Assembly: GCA_028095005.1 (NCBI GenBank)
Contig: CM051463.1
Location: forward strand, 63,216,251-63,280,250
Reading direction: 5' to 3'
Length of the DNA: 64,000 nucleotides
DNA from: Rhynchospora pubera
Lineage: Eukaryota > Streptophyta > Magnoliopsida > Poales > Cyperaceae
Shown here piece after piece: positions 37,772-49,400 of the stretch. The translations under genes were made by a program, and so were the position numbers. The notes under the pieces are model-generated. The model searched no databases and was not told where the DNA came from. It was given only the letters and a program-made list of their open reading frames with translations. Each line of letters begins with the position of its first letter. The stretch's first letter is position 1.

Positions 37772-40226
37772 TGTTTGCCTCTAAATTCTGCTGCACAAAA
37801 TCCTAAACGATTTCCTATCTTATCACCAAAATCCAAAACCATATGATCAAAATCCCATCCACATAACCAATGACCCAACAAAATAGCCCTGATAATTGGT
37901 CATAATGCATGAAAGGAAAACACAGAAATTCTTAAAAAAAAATGGACAGTAAATTAATTAATTACGAGGAATGCCATTATGCGCCCGTGATATCCTTTTA
38001 ATTAATTACCGGAGTCCTAAAAATAGAAAATTTGTGGCAGCTAAATTCTTCATATTTTTGTGAGGAGCCATGCAAAATTTCATGTCAAATTGACCAATGG
38101 ATGGGCACCAAACAATTTTTCTAAAAATAAAGCAGCTCAATTAACCTCAAAATTCAGTCAAATGGACACCTCCATTTTGAAACAAATGGAGATAAACCCC
38201 CCACCAGAGTAAATGGATGGAAATGATTTTCAGATGGGCCTCTAAGTCAATATTAAAAATCTACCTCGGGCCAAGATTGAAGCCCATCTGAGTTATACAC
38301 TGGCCCAATTCGATTAAGGAAATTCCCATCAATCCAACGGCCATGATAAATTCCAGTAAATGTTATCCAGAATCAACGGACCGATCACAACCTAAATCCA
38401 AAATCTAAGATACAATTTTCTGATTGGCCGAAACAGTGGGTCCCACGATCCCTATTTAAACTAAAAAGAAGAAAAAAAAAAGAGAGAAGAAGAGAGACAG
38501 TACTGTCTGACAGACCTCGTACGATGGCGTGGGAAGAACTTCGTCGCCGTCCTACACCACCTCAGCCCCAACCAACCTCGCCAGTGAACTGGCGATGACT
38601 CCGTGGTTCTAACGACACCAAACACGGCGGGGTGAGGAGGCTGGAAAAGAAGAATGCGAGAGGGGCAAGGATAAGAGTGCAACAGATGAAAAGTGTAAAA
38701 TTGCACTAAATTGCTAAAAAATTGGTGAGGGAATTTACATGTTGAAGCCTTTGGCAAGCTTCGGGTGATGCCTGGATGGGTTAACAAGAGCCAATTTGAC
38801 GAAATGAGGGGGTGGCGCCGTCCTTCACCACAACTATTCCGTTACAAAAGGGGTTGAGTTCAAAGAATTCCAAGTACACTTTGAATTAGAGGGGGAAGAG
38901 ATGACGAAGAATTAGCAGGGAACGTGGTCAAGAGAGAGGAGTAAATATGAGGAATGACAAAGCAAAGTTATCACAGACTGGAGACATCCTGTGCTAATTA
39001 TTTGGTGAAATTGAATAGGGGCTTGAATGGAGAAAAGGTATCGTCTCTCACAGCCTATAAAGGAAGAACTAGCCCTGCCACCGTCCTTGGCGCCAGAGGG
39101 AATGGTGACAAGTGGTAAACTCACCGTTTCAATTGGAACCGTCAGATATAGGGTGGATTCTAAATAGACGTTGGGATACCTCTTATGCCTTTACCACAGT
39201 CTACAATCATTGATCTACCTATGTCATGCACAGGTGAGATGCAAAGAATGGCAGCATACTTGGTAAAAAAAGAAAGCATCTGTCTGTTGATTCTTACCCT
39301 AGGATAAAACTAAGCATGAATGGATGGTTTGAGATCAAGTCACATGTCCCCCAGCAGGCATAGGATGCAAATACATCATAATGTACCTGGGGAATGAGTG
39401 AGTCATGCGTGACTCTCTTCTAACCATGGGCAAATCAGTCATTTGGAGGAAAGTGACAAAGGAATGAAGGATACCATAAAGGAATCTGAGGAATGCATAT
39501 GCCCATACTACCCCCAGGATACCTGTATATGGTGGTTGGTAAAAAATGAAAGGAAAACAACAAAAGAAGATTGAGTAAAAATGTAAGCCAGAAAGAAGAA
39601 GAAAAAAAGCTTTGTTAAAATAACCTAATGCCATGTCAGCAGCTAAAATCAAAACATCAAAAGCATGATAAAATTGAGGTTAAAAAAAATCAAACATAAA
39701 GAAAGAAGTGACAATGAAATTTTTAATTGAAATTGTTAAGAAGTGGGTGTAATCTAGTAATGAGGGCCCCAGCTGGCAGTGATACTTAAGCATATACACA
39801 ACACATCAACGCTCACCACATAAGATTGATGAAAAGAATGACTGGAGAAAGTAAATGATATGATCATTGATGCATCAGACCTATACCCCTATGAGCAACA
39901 ACTACACATCAGAAGAGATCCCTCCTCTATACAAATCACAGCCCCTCATCAACATACGGATCATTGGATGAGAGACAACGCATCAGGTGGTACCAAAATA
40001 AACATAACTCCTCTTCCAAGCATACTGTAAAAAGAAGTAAAAAACCCAAGTGCCAAATGTCATGCCATTATTGGTCAGTAAAAGGAAGTAAAGAAAGAGA
40101 AGTGATATTGGAATTGTAAAAGTATGGCGGCAAACTCACCTTACATCCAACCCCTTCATCACAAATCCAATGCAGAAGATACTGCCATGTGTCAAAAGGA
40201 TGAAGCAAAGCCCTAGGGATTTCGCC

Positions 40227-40234
40227 TATAAAAG
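40227..40234 (+). promoter_or_regulatory. TATA box in 3' LTR
   Basis: Same TATAAAAG and context as at 13200. In the 3' LTR it would read outward into host DNA toward the UBP gene that starts at 46463. Confidence 0.5.
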
Positions 40235-40535
40235 AAGATCAAAGCAAAGAAGAAAAAAAAGGAGAGGGGAGAGAGCAAGCTAAAATCCTGCTGGTTTGTT
40301 TAGTTGCATTATTTGTAAAAAGCAGTTCTAAGAAAAGTAGGAGCAGTTATCAAAAGAAAGGTAGAGATCATGTTATATTAGGCTCAATACAATTTCAATT
40401 GCTGAAAGTTCTTCTATTTCCCCTTTCAGTTCCTGTGCTTTTGTGTTGTCTTTTTCTTGTTTATGCTGAAATTGAGGGTCAATTATAAAAGAATCCTCTT
40501 GTAGGTCATCCACAAACATTGCTTTGAGGCTCAAA

Positions 40536-40954
40536 GACACAGGTGGGGGGTGCTTGCCAGAGAGCGCACACCTACCTGTGTCAATGAGTCCTCTAAAATC
40601 TTAAAATGGTAAAGTAAGAATAAAAGGAGTATAACTTCATGCATGAGGGGTGCTTGCCTGAGAGCGCACACTCATGCATTGAGTCATGTCCCAGACATTA
40701 ATCACTGCTGTCTCATGGTTTAGGCATAAAGTAGGAAATGGTGAAAAGATCCTAGGTTAGAAAGACATAATAAAACTGAAAACCAAGGGTTCATGTGCAC
40801 ACAAAAAAAAAGGGGGATTTCATATGCAATAGATAGAGTTTGCCTTGCTAAAAACATATGTCGTCAGGCTCATCTTGATAAAAGTGTTTAAACTTGCTTG
40901 AGGTATGTAGATACCACCAAGGGATGCTTGCCTGAGAGCGCATACTTGGGGGTA
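40536..40954 (+). ncRNA. Three same-loop hairpins in the 3' LTR
   Basis: Identical to the set at 13509-13927, offset by 27027. Confidence 0.65.
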
Positions 40955-43900
40955 GAAACATGCCCCTAGCGTATGCATTTTCAAATTTATGTTATCATAT
41001 GATAATGATATCTTAAGTCAGTAACAGTAATATCAACGTGCATTAAAGTAAAAAAAAAAGTATAATATATATACATATTTGCAAAACAATAAGGATTAAA
41101 TTGAAAAAATGTCAAAAAAAAAGGAACCTAGCAGGTACTGAATGTACTACTTCAAAAAGTAATGATAACAACACTTCCTCAGAATTTTCCTCATTAGGAA
41201 TACATCACCCAACTTCAGAAGAAAAGAAGGCATATGTTCTTATGATGTTGATAAGCTTATGTGTTGTTAGGATATATGGATACCATGATTGTTCGGGTCT
41301 CATCTTTGTTAGGTGCAACCTCTCTGCACAAGTTTAATTACTTAAAAGGGTAAAGGATAAAGGAATGTCTGTGTAATTGCCTAAAGGATGGGAGAGTTGC
41401 ATACCTTTCCCCGTTACAGTTACAGAAGGCCTAGTAAGCAAAAAAAAAAAGAAAGAGAGCAGGCCTCACCTCATATGGTAGTTCATTCAAATAATGAGAA
41501 TTAGTAACAAAGTGATACTAACAATGAATGGCTCGGCTCAAACAAAGGGTACTAAGAGTAAGTTTTAAAGTTCTTCTGGGAAGGTGTCTCTAAAATCTAG
41601 TTTCACTTTTTTTATAAAACATGAATGCAAAATTAAATAGAATGCATTTCACCAATTGTTGCAAGGTGATGAACAATAGGAATTAAGACTGGAAGTAAGA
41701 AAATGGTATCCAATAAAAGCTCAAAGTCGAATCAATGCATACCTGTAGCAATGCTCTGGGTCACCCCCAACATGGGTGACATTGCATCATCTGTTGGATT
41801 GAAAGTCGGGATTAAATTCTAACAGTAAGTCTTACCAGACTCAAAACCAGACCACAGCTCATGCCGCGAGCCAAATTGATTTATTTACACCTAAACTGTT
41901 GTCGCCAATAGCCTCATGAGACACTCGTGATGCTCAATGAGAGGTCCTTGGTCAGAAATTACCATCAAGTGTTCAGAATTACTCCATTGACACGCCGTCA
42001 GGCCAGCAATTGGGATAGCAATGAGGTGTTCAATTGAGCAAGCAAATCTGAAATTGAAAAGACCCTTGCGTAAAAGACGGGAAGGCGATGCTTCTAGACT
42101 TAACCATAGTCAGGGAGATGATCGGAGTCGCCAAGTCAACTCCCACAACCGACGAGTCAACAAGAACGGATGAGGGAAGAAAATCAAAATGCGAAAGCAC
42201 TGGTCAGACGCGGAGTATCGATGAGGCCCTCTGACTGGTAGGACCTACGAAGCCGATCCGACCTAAGTCCAAATCCGCTCGGTGTACAGACGCGAGCAAA
42301 GACCAAGCGATTCAACTAGCTCTTAAGCTCAATGACTCGGGAAGGTCTTCTGTGGCGAATAGTCTGTGGCGGGTTACTGAGCAACAAACAGCAAACAGCA
42401 CCACTACAGCCAATCAGAAAATTCTGCGAAGCAGATAACTTCAAAAATGCATTAAAAATAGCCACATTGTCAGAAAATTCTCATAAAATATCAAAACGCC
42501 AAGAAAAATATGAGGAATATTTTGATGTGCTATGTTATGCTAAAACACCAAAGTAAAAATATTTTAAAATTAATAAGTTTAAGGGATGACCACAGATAAT
42601 AATAAATTTATATTCATATGGTTAAATAAAAAAAAAAGAAGAAGAAAAGGAAATAAGGCAAAAGAAAATCATTTTGAATATTCTTTGTTCTGGACAGCAG
42701 GTACATTTGAACAAATTATGTTCTGGACAGCAGGTACATCTGAATAGCTTATGTTCTGGACAGCAGGCACATTTGACATTCCTTGTTCTGAGCAATAGGT
42801 ACAGTCAAACACTAAAGCCCACAAACAAAATTGAAATAAATAAAGTATACATATCATCAAGAAAAAAAAAGGGAAATTAAAAGTGCAAATTCAAAAGTCC
42901 AAACTCAAAATCTCAACCAAACACTGAAAATCTAAAACTCAAAAGCCCAACTCAAAAGTCAGGCTCCAAAAGTGCTAGCAAAAGTCAAACTCCCAAAAGT
43001 GTTAGCTTAAAATACAAGACTCAAAAGTCAAACTCAAAGTACAAGACTCAAAAGTCAAACTCAAAGTTCAAACTTCTAAAAATGCAAAAATCAAAAGTCA
43101 AAACTTCCAAATGACACAAAGTCTAAATGACACAAAGTCTGAAAATGACACAAAATCAAAATGACACAAAGTCTAAAAATGACACAAAGTCTAAATGACA
43201 CAAAGTCTAAAAATGACACAAAGTCTAAATGACACAAAGTCTGAAAATGACACAAAGTCAAAATGACACAAAGTCAAAATGACACAAAGTCTAAAAGTGA
43301 CACAAAGTCAAAATGACACAAAGCCAAAATGGCACAAAGCCTAAAAGTGACCCAAAAGACACAAAGTCTAAAGTGACATAAAGTCTTAAAAGTCAAAAGT
43401 CCGTCCCTTCAAGACTGCATCGCGTTTCGCCCTGAAGGAGACACCCTCCCGATGTTCAGATTGAGAAAAAGGAAAAGTCAATTCTGAATTATCATTGAAG
43501 TTCCTGTCAAGAGAAGGCATAGCGCATCTGTACTCGCGACTTGAACGAACATCTCAAAAATCCCTAAGTTCCCCAAACGATTGAGAACTGACCTAGAATA
43601 CCCTATTTTCTAGCGTTGGACTCAAATCTAACAGCCTGTTTCTACAAGTTCACAGCATGTTTGACCAGAAGCAGACTGAAACCTGATGCCCAGATGACCA
43701 GAAGAAAAGTCGATCAATGGCCATCATCCAAGTTCCTGTCAAGAGAAGGCATAGCGCATCTGTACTCAAGACTTGAACGAAATCCCAAAACCTTTAAATC
43801 CCCAAACGATTGAGGATTGATCTAGGATACCAAATTTCCTAGTGTCGAACTCAAAAAAATCTCTGTGACGGCACTAAGCCTGATCCAGCAAGCAAAAACA

Positions 43901-44347
43901 ACCAAAATGTCTAAAAATGTGAAACCAAAAAAAAAAATTAAATTGCATCATCCATGTTTGCATGGCTCTGTTAAAATAGCTGCCCTTCTACTTTGCTTTT
44001 CACCCTGAAACTCCCTATCAAGACACAATCCTTTTTTATTAAAAATGGACTTCATCCACCTACGACATTTAAACTTTGACTATCCCGATCTAGAGGTGCT
44101 CTTGGCTCAGTTCATAACTGAGTTCGGAGGTAATTAACAGTAGGGGCTTGCGCCTACTGGAAAAAAAGGACCTACGACAAACAATCAACTCTCGAGGTAC
44201 TTAGAACCGCATTAGTGCCCTTCATTCATTTGGAATGGGCAGTGACGACGGGTCTCAAGATGCTCGAGGGGTATCTGATCCGCATTTTCTTCGCCCCATA
44301 GAGGACTATCTGATCTTCCGTGGTCGGACTGGAAAAAGTGCGAGACA

Positions 44348-46462
44348 GTATCTAAAGGGCATTATAGACTTTTGATGTCAGCTGGTTAGCAGCTACTCAG
44401 ATCAGCTATTTCAAATTTACAATAGGGGTTGCGACCTTCGCTTTTGCTGAACTCTATGACTTATCTTTGGTAGATAAATTGCGCAAATAGTCCTCGGTAT
44501 CATCCCTTTTTGATTTTGGGAAGTTTAATTTTTGGTTTCATCATTGACTTCTATTTTATTAGCACACTGATATCATCATATATTTGGATCATCTGTTACT
44601 GTAAAACCATATCATCCATTCAGTTTTGAAAACATTATGGACAAACAATCTGGAAATTTTGAAACTTGGAAGGACCGAAATTGGAAGAAAGTAATTTTTT
44701 GAAGGATCTTTGTTTAATTTGTATTTTGTTTAATAGAAAAATAGTTCCTTTTTGTTCTCCTTTTCTTGTTAGTGCATAACAAAGAGATTTGATTTATTAT
44801 TTTTGGAATAGTTGGCTGAGAATGAATGGTAGCTACCTATCAGGAGATATGGTGTTTTCATTATTTTTTTTTTAATGTCTTGACATGGATTTTATTATTT
44901 AGATCCCTTATTGATGAATTGTTGTTATAACTGGTAAACTTTATATGTTGCACAAAGATGATGGATGATGTGCTTTTTGCCCACACATTGGGTGGGCGTT
45001 TATGCTAGTAGAATTAAATCGTTGAGAACATAGTGACGTGACGTAATTATTAACTAGAAATATTATCATTATTTGTGCAGATATATATATAGTAATATTT
45101 TGTGGCGACTTTTTTCAGATGGAGGCATAGAAGAGTACTCTCGTAATAATGGGACTGAATTGCTAAAGCTCTTACTTACAATTTACAAAGCTGGCCGGCT
45201 TTGTTTGTTGGTTGTTTATAGTTGGGGCGCAGGATTTTTCTTTAATTTTCTTCTACACAGGCATGGCATGCACGGATGCTAAGTTGCTGTGTACTTTTTC
45301 GTTTTTTCTTTCCTTTTTTATTTTTTGAAAAAACAGTTACACTTATTATTACTTTTCTTTTTAAACAAAACATGACCATTACGCCATTTTTATTTATAAC
45401 TCGAAAACATTTTATATGGAGTGAACAAGTGACCCAAAAAAAAAAAATACAGAACACATTTAATATTATATATATATATATTATATAATAATTGAATGAT
45501 AAATTCTACAGGGGACGAAATTTTCAATATTTGGATCGTTATTTCAAAATCATGAAGAACTACAGTAGATCAGGCTTGAATCCGGTTGAAAATTAAAGTC
45601 CATTGCACATATGACATCTCTCTCTCTAGATTGCTTATTTTGTAATTTTATAATAAAATAGGCAATGCATTATATTGTTCATTCAAAATCATAACTACAG
45701 TACATCTGGCTGAAACCCAATTGAAAATTTTAGTCCAATATCTCTTTCTAATTGCAAATTTTTTGATTTTATAATAGAAGATTCGGTGCTTATATGGGTT
45801 TACTTTACATCAATAAAACAGAAAGAAATATTGTGTTTTAGTTATTTATATTTCAATTGAATAAAAATGGTAAATTCTATAAATAAAATAAACCTTTTAT
45901 AATAAGTAACAAATCGGTTCTCAAAAAAAAAATGACAAATCAAAATAAAAAGTAAATATCACTCATAAATCAAATCTAGATTATTTTACCATATACACGA
46001 ATGAGATTTAAAAAAAAAAACTTTTTCTGTTTTCCATTTCTAATTTCACCTTTGCCGTTGCCGCCCTCCATTTCGGGAAAGAATCCAAAAGGAATTTGAC
46101 GAGCAAAATAGAGCAAAAGCGCAATAATTACAGACCGGGTCTACAGTAAGAATCTCCTAGTCTCTGACTAGCGGGACCCAAAATCAGTGAGAGTATCCTA
46201 AATAGACCGTGACCAGGTGGTGTCTTTCCTTACTCCTCTCTTCTTCTTCGGAAAGAAACCAATAATAAATAAAGTAGCCTAAAATTACAAAAGGAACTAA
46301 AAAAAGAACCAGACAGAAAGAAGTGCTCAAAACCTCTCGCTCTCTCTCTCTCTCTCTCTTCTCCGCGTCGCTCGGTCTCTTTCTCTCTCTAGGGTTTCTT
46401 CTCTCGAAATCCAATCCATGAGAAGGAGCGCCGGGATCTCCATCGCCATCTCCGTCGATTAG
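44348..46462. other. Host intergenic DNA between the element and the UBP gene
   Basis: A/T-rich with no gene seen. A direct duplication of about 110-135 bp is visible (about 45545-45660 and 45685-45785, sharing ATCATGAAGAACTACAGTA-like and TTTTATAATA words). There is a TA-rich run at 45466-45488 and a (CT)n tract at 46338-46359. The last 250 bp are probably the promoter and 5' UTR of the UBP gene. Confidence 0.7.
46338..46359 (+). repeat. (CT)n microsatellite in UBP 5' region
   Basis: Uninterrupted CT dinucleotides about 105 bp before the ATG, a common feature of plant core promoters and leaders. Confidence 0.85.
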
Positions 46463-49400
46463 ATGCAAGCGGTGGACCCCACATCGTCGGCGTTTCTCAA
46501 AATCGTGTTCGTCCTCATCCTGCTCGCCTCAGTGCTTTTGCTCGGGGTTAGGAAGCTCGCATCACAGTACTTCTCGGTCGACACGGGCTTTGGTGGGGCC
46601 ATGTCGATCGGTGCCGACGGAGGAGACGGTGGAGCCCACGCCTCGGAGATCGAAGAGGAGGTTTGCATATCATGCGGCAATTCTGGCTCGAAAAAGTGCT
46701 CTGGTTGTAAGAGGGTGCGATACTGGTATGTAATTTTTGACTTAGTTGGGGGTGTTATTTCAAACAGTGGAGTGCTTTTCTTGAAGCCGTTGCTTAATTA
46801 ATTTTGTCTGCCTTGGCCTTGATCTGATGAGATTAGTACATCATAAAAGGGATTAAATACCAAATACGTACAAGATATATTGAAAACTGATAAACCCAAT
46901 AAATCAGGGCACTTCAGAAATTTGAAAATGTTAAATTAAGTGTATTTGGAAGAGAGCAGAATAGTTTTCAAATGAAGTGACATACCAAGAAGGGGCTGAA
47001 AAGAGAAGAGACGAAGAGGAGAGGGGTCAGTAGGGTTAATTTTTCTGATTTATGCTGGATGTATGTTGCACTTTGTATTGTTTTTAGTTGTAATTTAATG
47101 TAATTTGGGAGATACTTAAGGCATCTTCTTTAATGATTAGTTTCTCAATATACCTACTTCCCAAATATATAAAGTTCACTGTTTTGTTACATTTTTCTAG
47201 CTATCTATGAGGAAATATTTGTTATTTGATGTTTAAAATAGTAGTCGTTGCATGTAGGATTAACCTTTTAGTGGACCGATCTATTTATCCATGTGATCCT
47301 AGGCGTTTTTTTAATTGTTGTTTTTCATTTGTAATTGGTGATGCAGTTCACAACAATGTCAGTCCAAGCATTGGCGTGCTGAACATAAGTTCAAGTGCAA
47401 GCAAATGAGATTGCTTCAAAATGGCGAAACTTCACCTGCTTGCAAAGTCACAAATCAGGTATCACCGTCACCTAATCCCCTCCCATCGAGCCTGCATTTT
47501 TTTTTTCTTTGGTTCTGTTTCTCTCTAGTTATTAGTCAGTTCCTGATGCCTGTGCACCTCTTCTGAATCATAAAAGTTTTCTGTTCTAAAATTTTTATCT
47601 TTAATGAATTTAGGAATAAGAACAGAACCTTTCTTTTCATTGTTAATTTACATTTTCCTAAACTATGAAAGAGATGGTTTTCAGTATTGTACCGATGCCA
47701 TAAATCCCAGGTTAAATGCTGAACCAATTACACTCTTCAGGATATATGAGCTTTTGTATTCGAAAAGACTAAATTTGACTATGCATAGCAGGTCCTTTTC
47801 CCATATGATGAATTCTTGAAGCTTTTTAACTGGGAATACGATGAACTTACCCCTTGTGGCCTTATAAACTGTGGAAACAGGTTTAAATAATTTGATATTT
47901 TTCCTATGTTCTTTCCTTTTTTTTTTAATTGCATGGTGTGATGCATCTTATGTAATTAATTTTTTAATTTGCGTGCAGCTGCTTTGCTAATGTAGTATTG
48001 CAATGCCTCACATTTACCAGACCACTTGTTGCTTACTTATTGGGTAAAAACCACAGTCGAGGATGTGAGTCTTTTTTTTTCTTTGTCATGATATAATTTG
48101 CACCATAAAACGTTGTCATTTTCCTCTTTGGTTTTTTTGGGCGGAGGGATTAGCATTTAGCGCTACTAAGTTTTGCAATACTTAGAAATACCCAAATGTT
48201 AAAAGTGCAAAATAAAAATTAAGCAATGGTACCCTGGCTAAGCCCAATCAATTCTCGTCAACTGTCATATTGTGCTATATGTATTAATGAGTTCAAACTA
48301 AATGTTCTTTCTTACATGCACCTCCATTGTACATTCAACCTCAAAATAACCAAATAAGCCCCAATTTACCTATGTTATCGAGCTAAGCACCAAAAGTGGC
48401 AAGAAAGAGGGAAAAGAAGTGTTGTTGCCAGTACCTGTACTGTGTTTGATAAACCTATTTGTTTTTTTCCAATGCCCTGAGAAAGAGACGGTTTTGCTTA
48501 ACGTACAATGTTTGTGTTAAGCTGGTACGTAGAACTCCATAGTGGAATTAAAACACTAATTGAAGGTTCCATACTAGTTGCACCATCTTAGTGCAATAAT
48601 GCCCAAAATGATCGTCAATTGTGATACTTACAAGCCTTAAATTGACCGTATCTTGTATGAGAGCTCAATTTAGTCCAAGTTAGCCTCCCTGCACATTTGT
48701 TTATTATTTTAATTTGCATCGAAGGTGTGAGAAAGATGGAGGATTGGTGCTTCTTATGTGAATTACAGAGGCATGTCCAAAGGTCAAGAGAGAGTTTAAA
48801 CCCTTTTTCTCCAATTAACATTCTCTCTCGCTTGCCTAACTTTGGTGGAAATCTTGGGTATGGTCGGCAAGAGGATGCTCATGAATTCATGAGGTATGTT
48901 CTTTCTCTTTTATTATAAATTGGCCTCTGATTATGTTTTTGGTTTTACTTTTAAGGATAACTACATTGGCGCTGTTATAGGATTTCTTTTGTGGGATATC
49001 AACTTAGATTATTTTTCCCCCCTGCTGTATGGAGCCTTGAATTTAACAGTATATTACTATATAAAGTCCAATTAGCATTGACACTTTTGAAACTACAAAA
49101 AGAATATATTTTTCTGTGTTCATTATGGCATCAGCATCAACATTTAAATTTAATTTCACGGAGTCTGTTCTAGTTGGTGTATTCTGGTATTGCATGTGGG
49201 ACATGATGGAACACAAATTTTTACAGAGTTGCCATTGATAAAATGCAATCAGCCTGCTTGGATGAATTTGGGGGAGAGAAGAATGTTGATCTAAGCTCTC
49301 AAGAGACTACAATCATACAGCATATATTTGGGGGGCATCTTCGGTCCCAGGTATTATGTAATTTTTTGGTGAACTTGTCCTGGTAAGATTGGGTATTTTG

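Larger units (their letters stand above)
10745..44347 (+). mobile_element. Complete giant Tat-lineage Ty3/gypsy LTR retrotransposon, about 33.6 kb
   Basis: Layout: 5' LTR 10745-17321, PBS 17327-17344, gag-pol 17460-30692, 3' repeat region 30693-32311, antisense genes 32312-37628, PPT about 37758-37771, 3' LTR 37772-44347. Lineage call: protease, RT, degenerate RNase H, archaeal-type RNase H and integrase with a GPY-type C-terminus, plus extra open reading frames, a pattern known for Tat elements such as Ogre and Grande. The 3' boundary is exact, because the two copies stop matching at 17321/44347. The 5' LTR boundary is inferred from a purine tract followed by TGT. Gag has one in-frame stop, so this copy is probably defective. 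Host sequence resumes at 44348, about 2.1 kb upstream of a UBP gene. Confidence 0.85.
37772..44347 (+). repeat. 3' LTR of the complete element
   Basis: Nearly identical to 10745-17321. Differences seen by eye are three substitutions (12547 region T/A, 15312 region C/T, 16766 region C/T), one extra A in a run near 42860, and loss of one TA at the position matching 17279. That indicates a very young pair, with roughly 0.05% substitutions; the count was not exhaustive. Host DNA begins GTATC at 44348, so GTATC is the predicted 5-bp target-site duplication if the insertion is conventional; the matching left copy is outside the window. Confidence 0.7.

Noticed and set aside
46184..46468. 94-aa minus-strand frame over the UBP leader
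   Set aside because: Encoded by the CT microsatellite and leader on the wrong strand.
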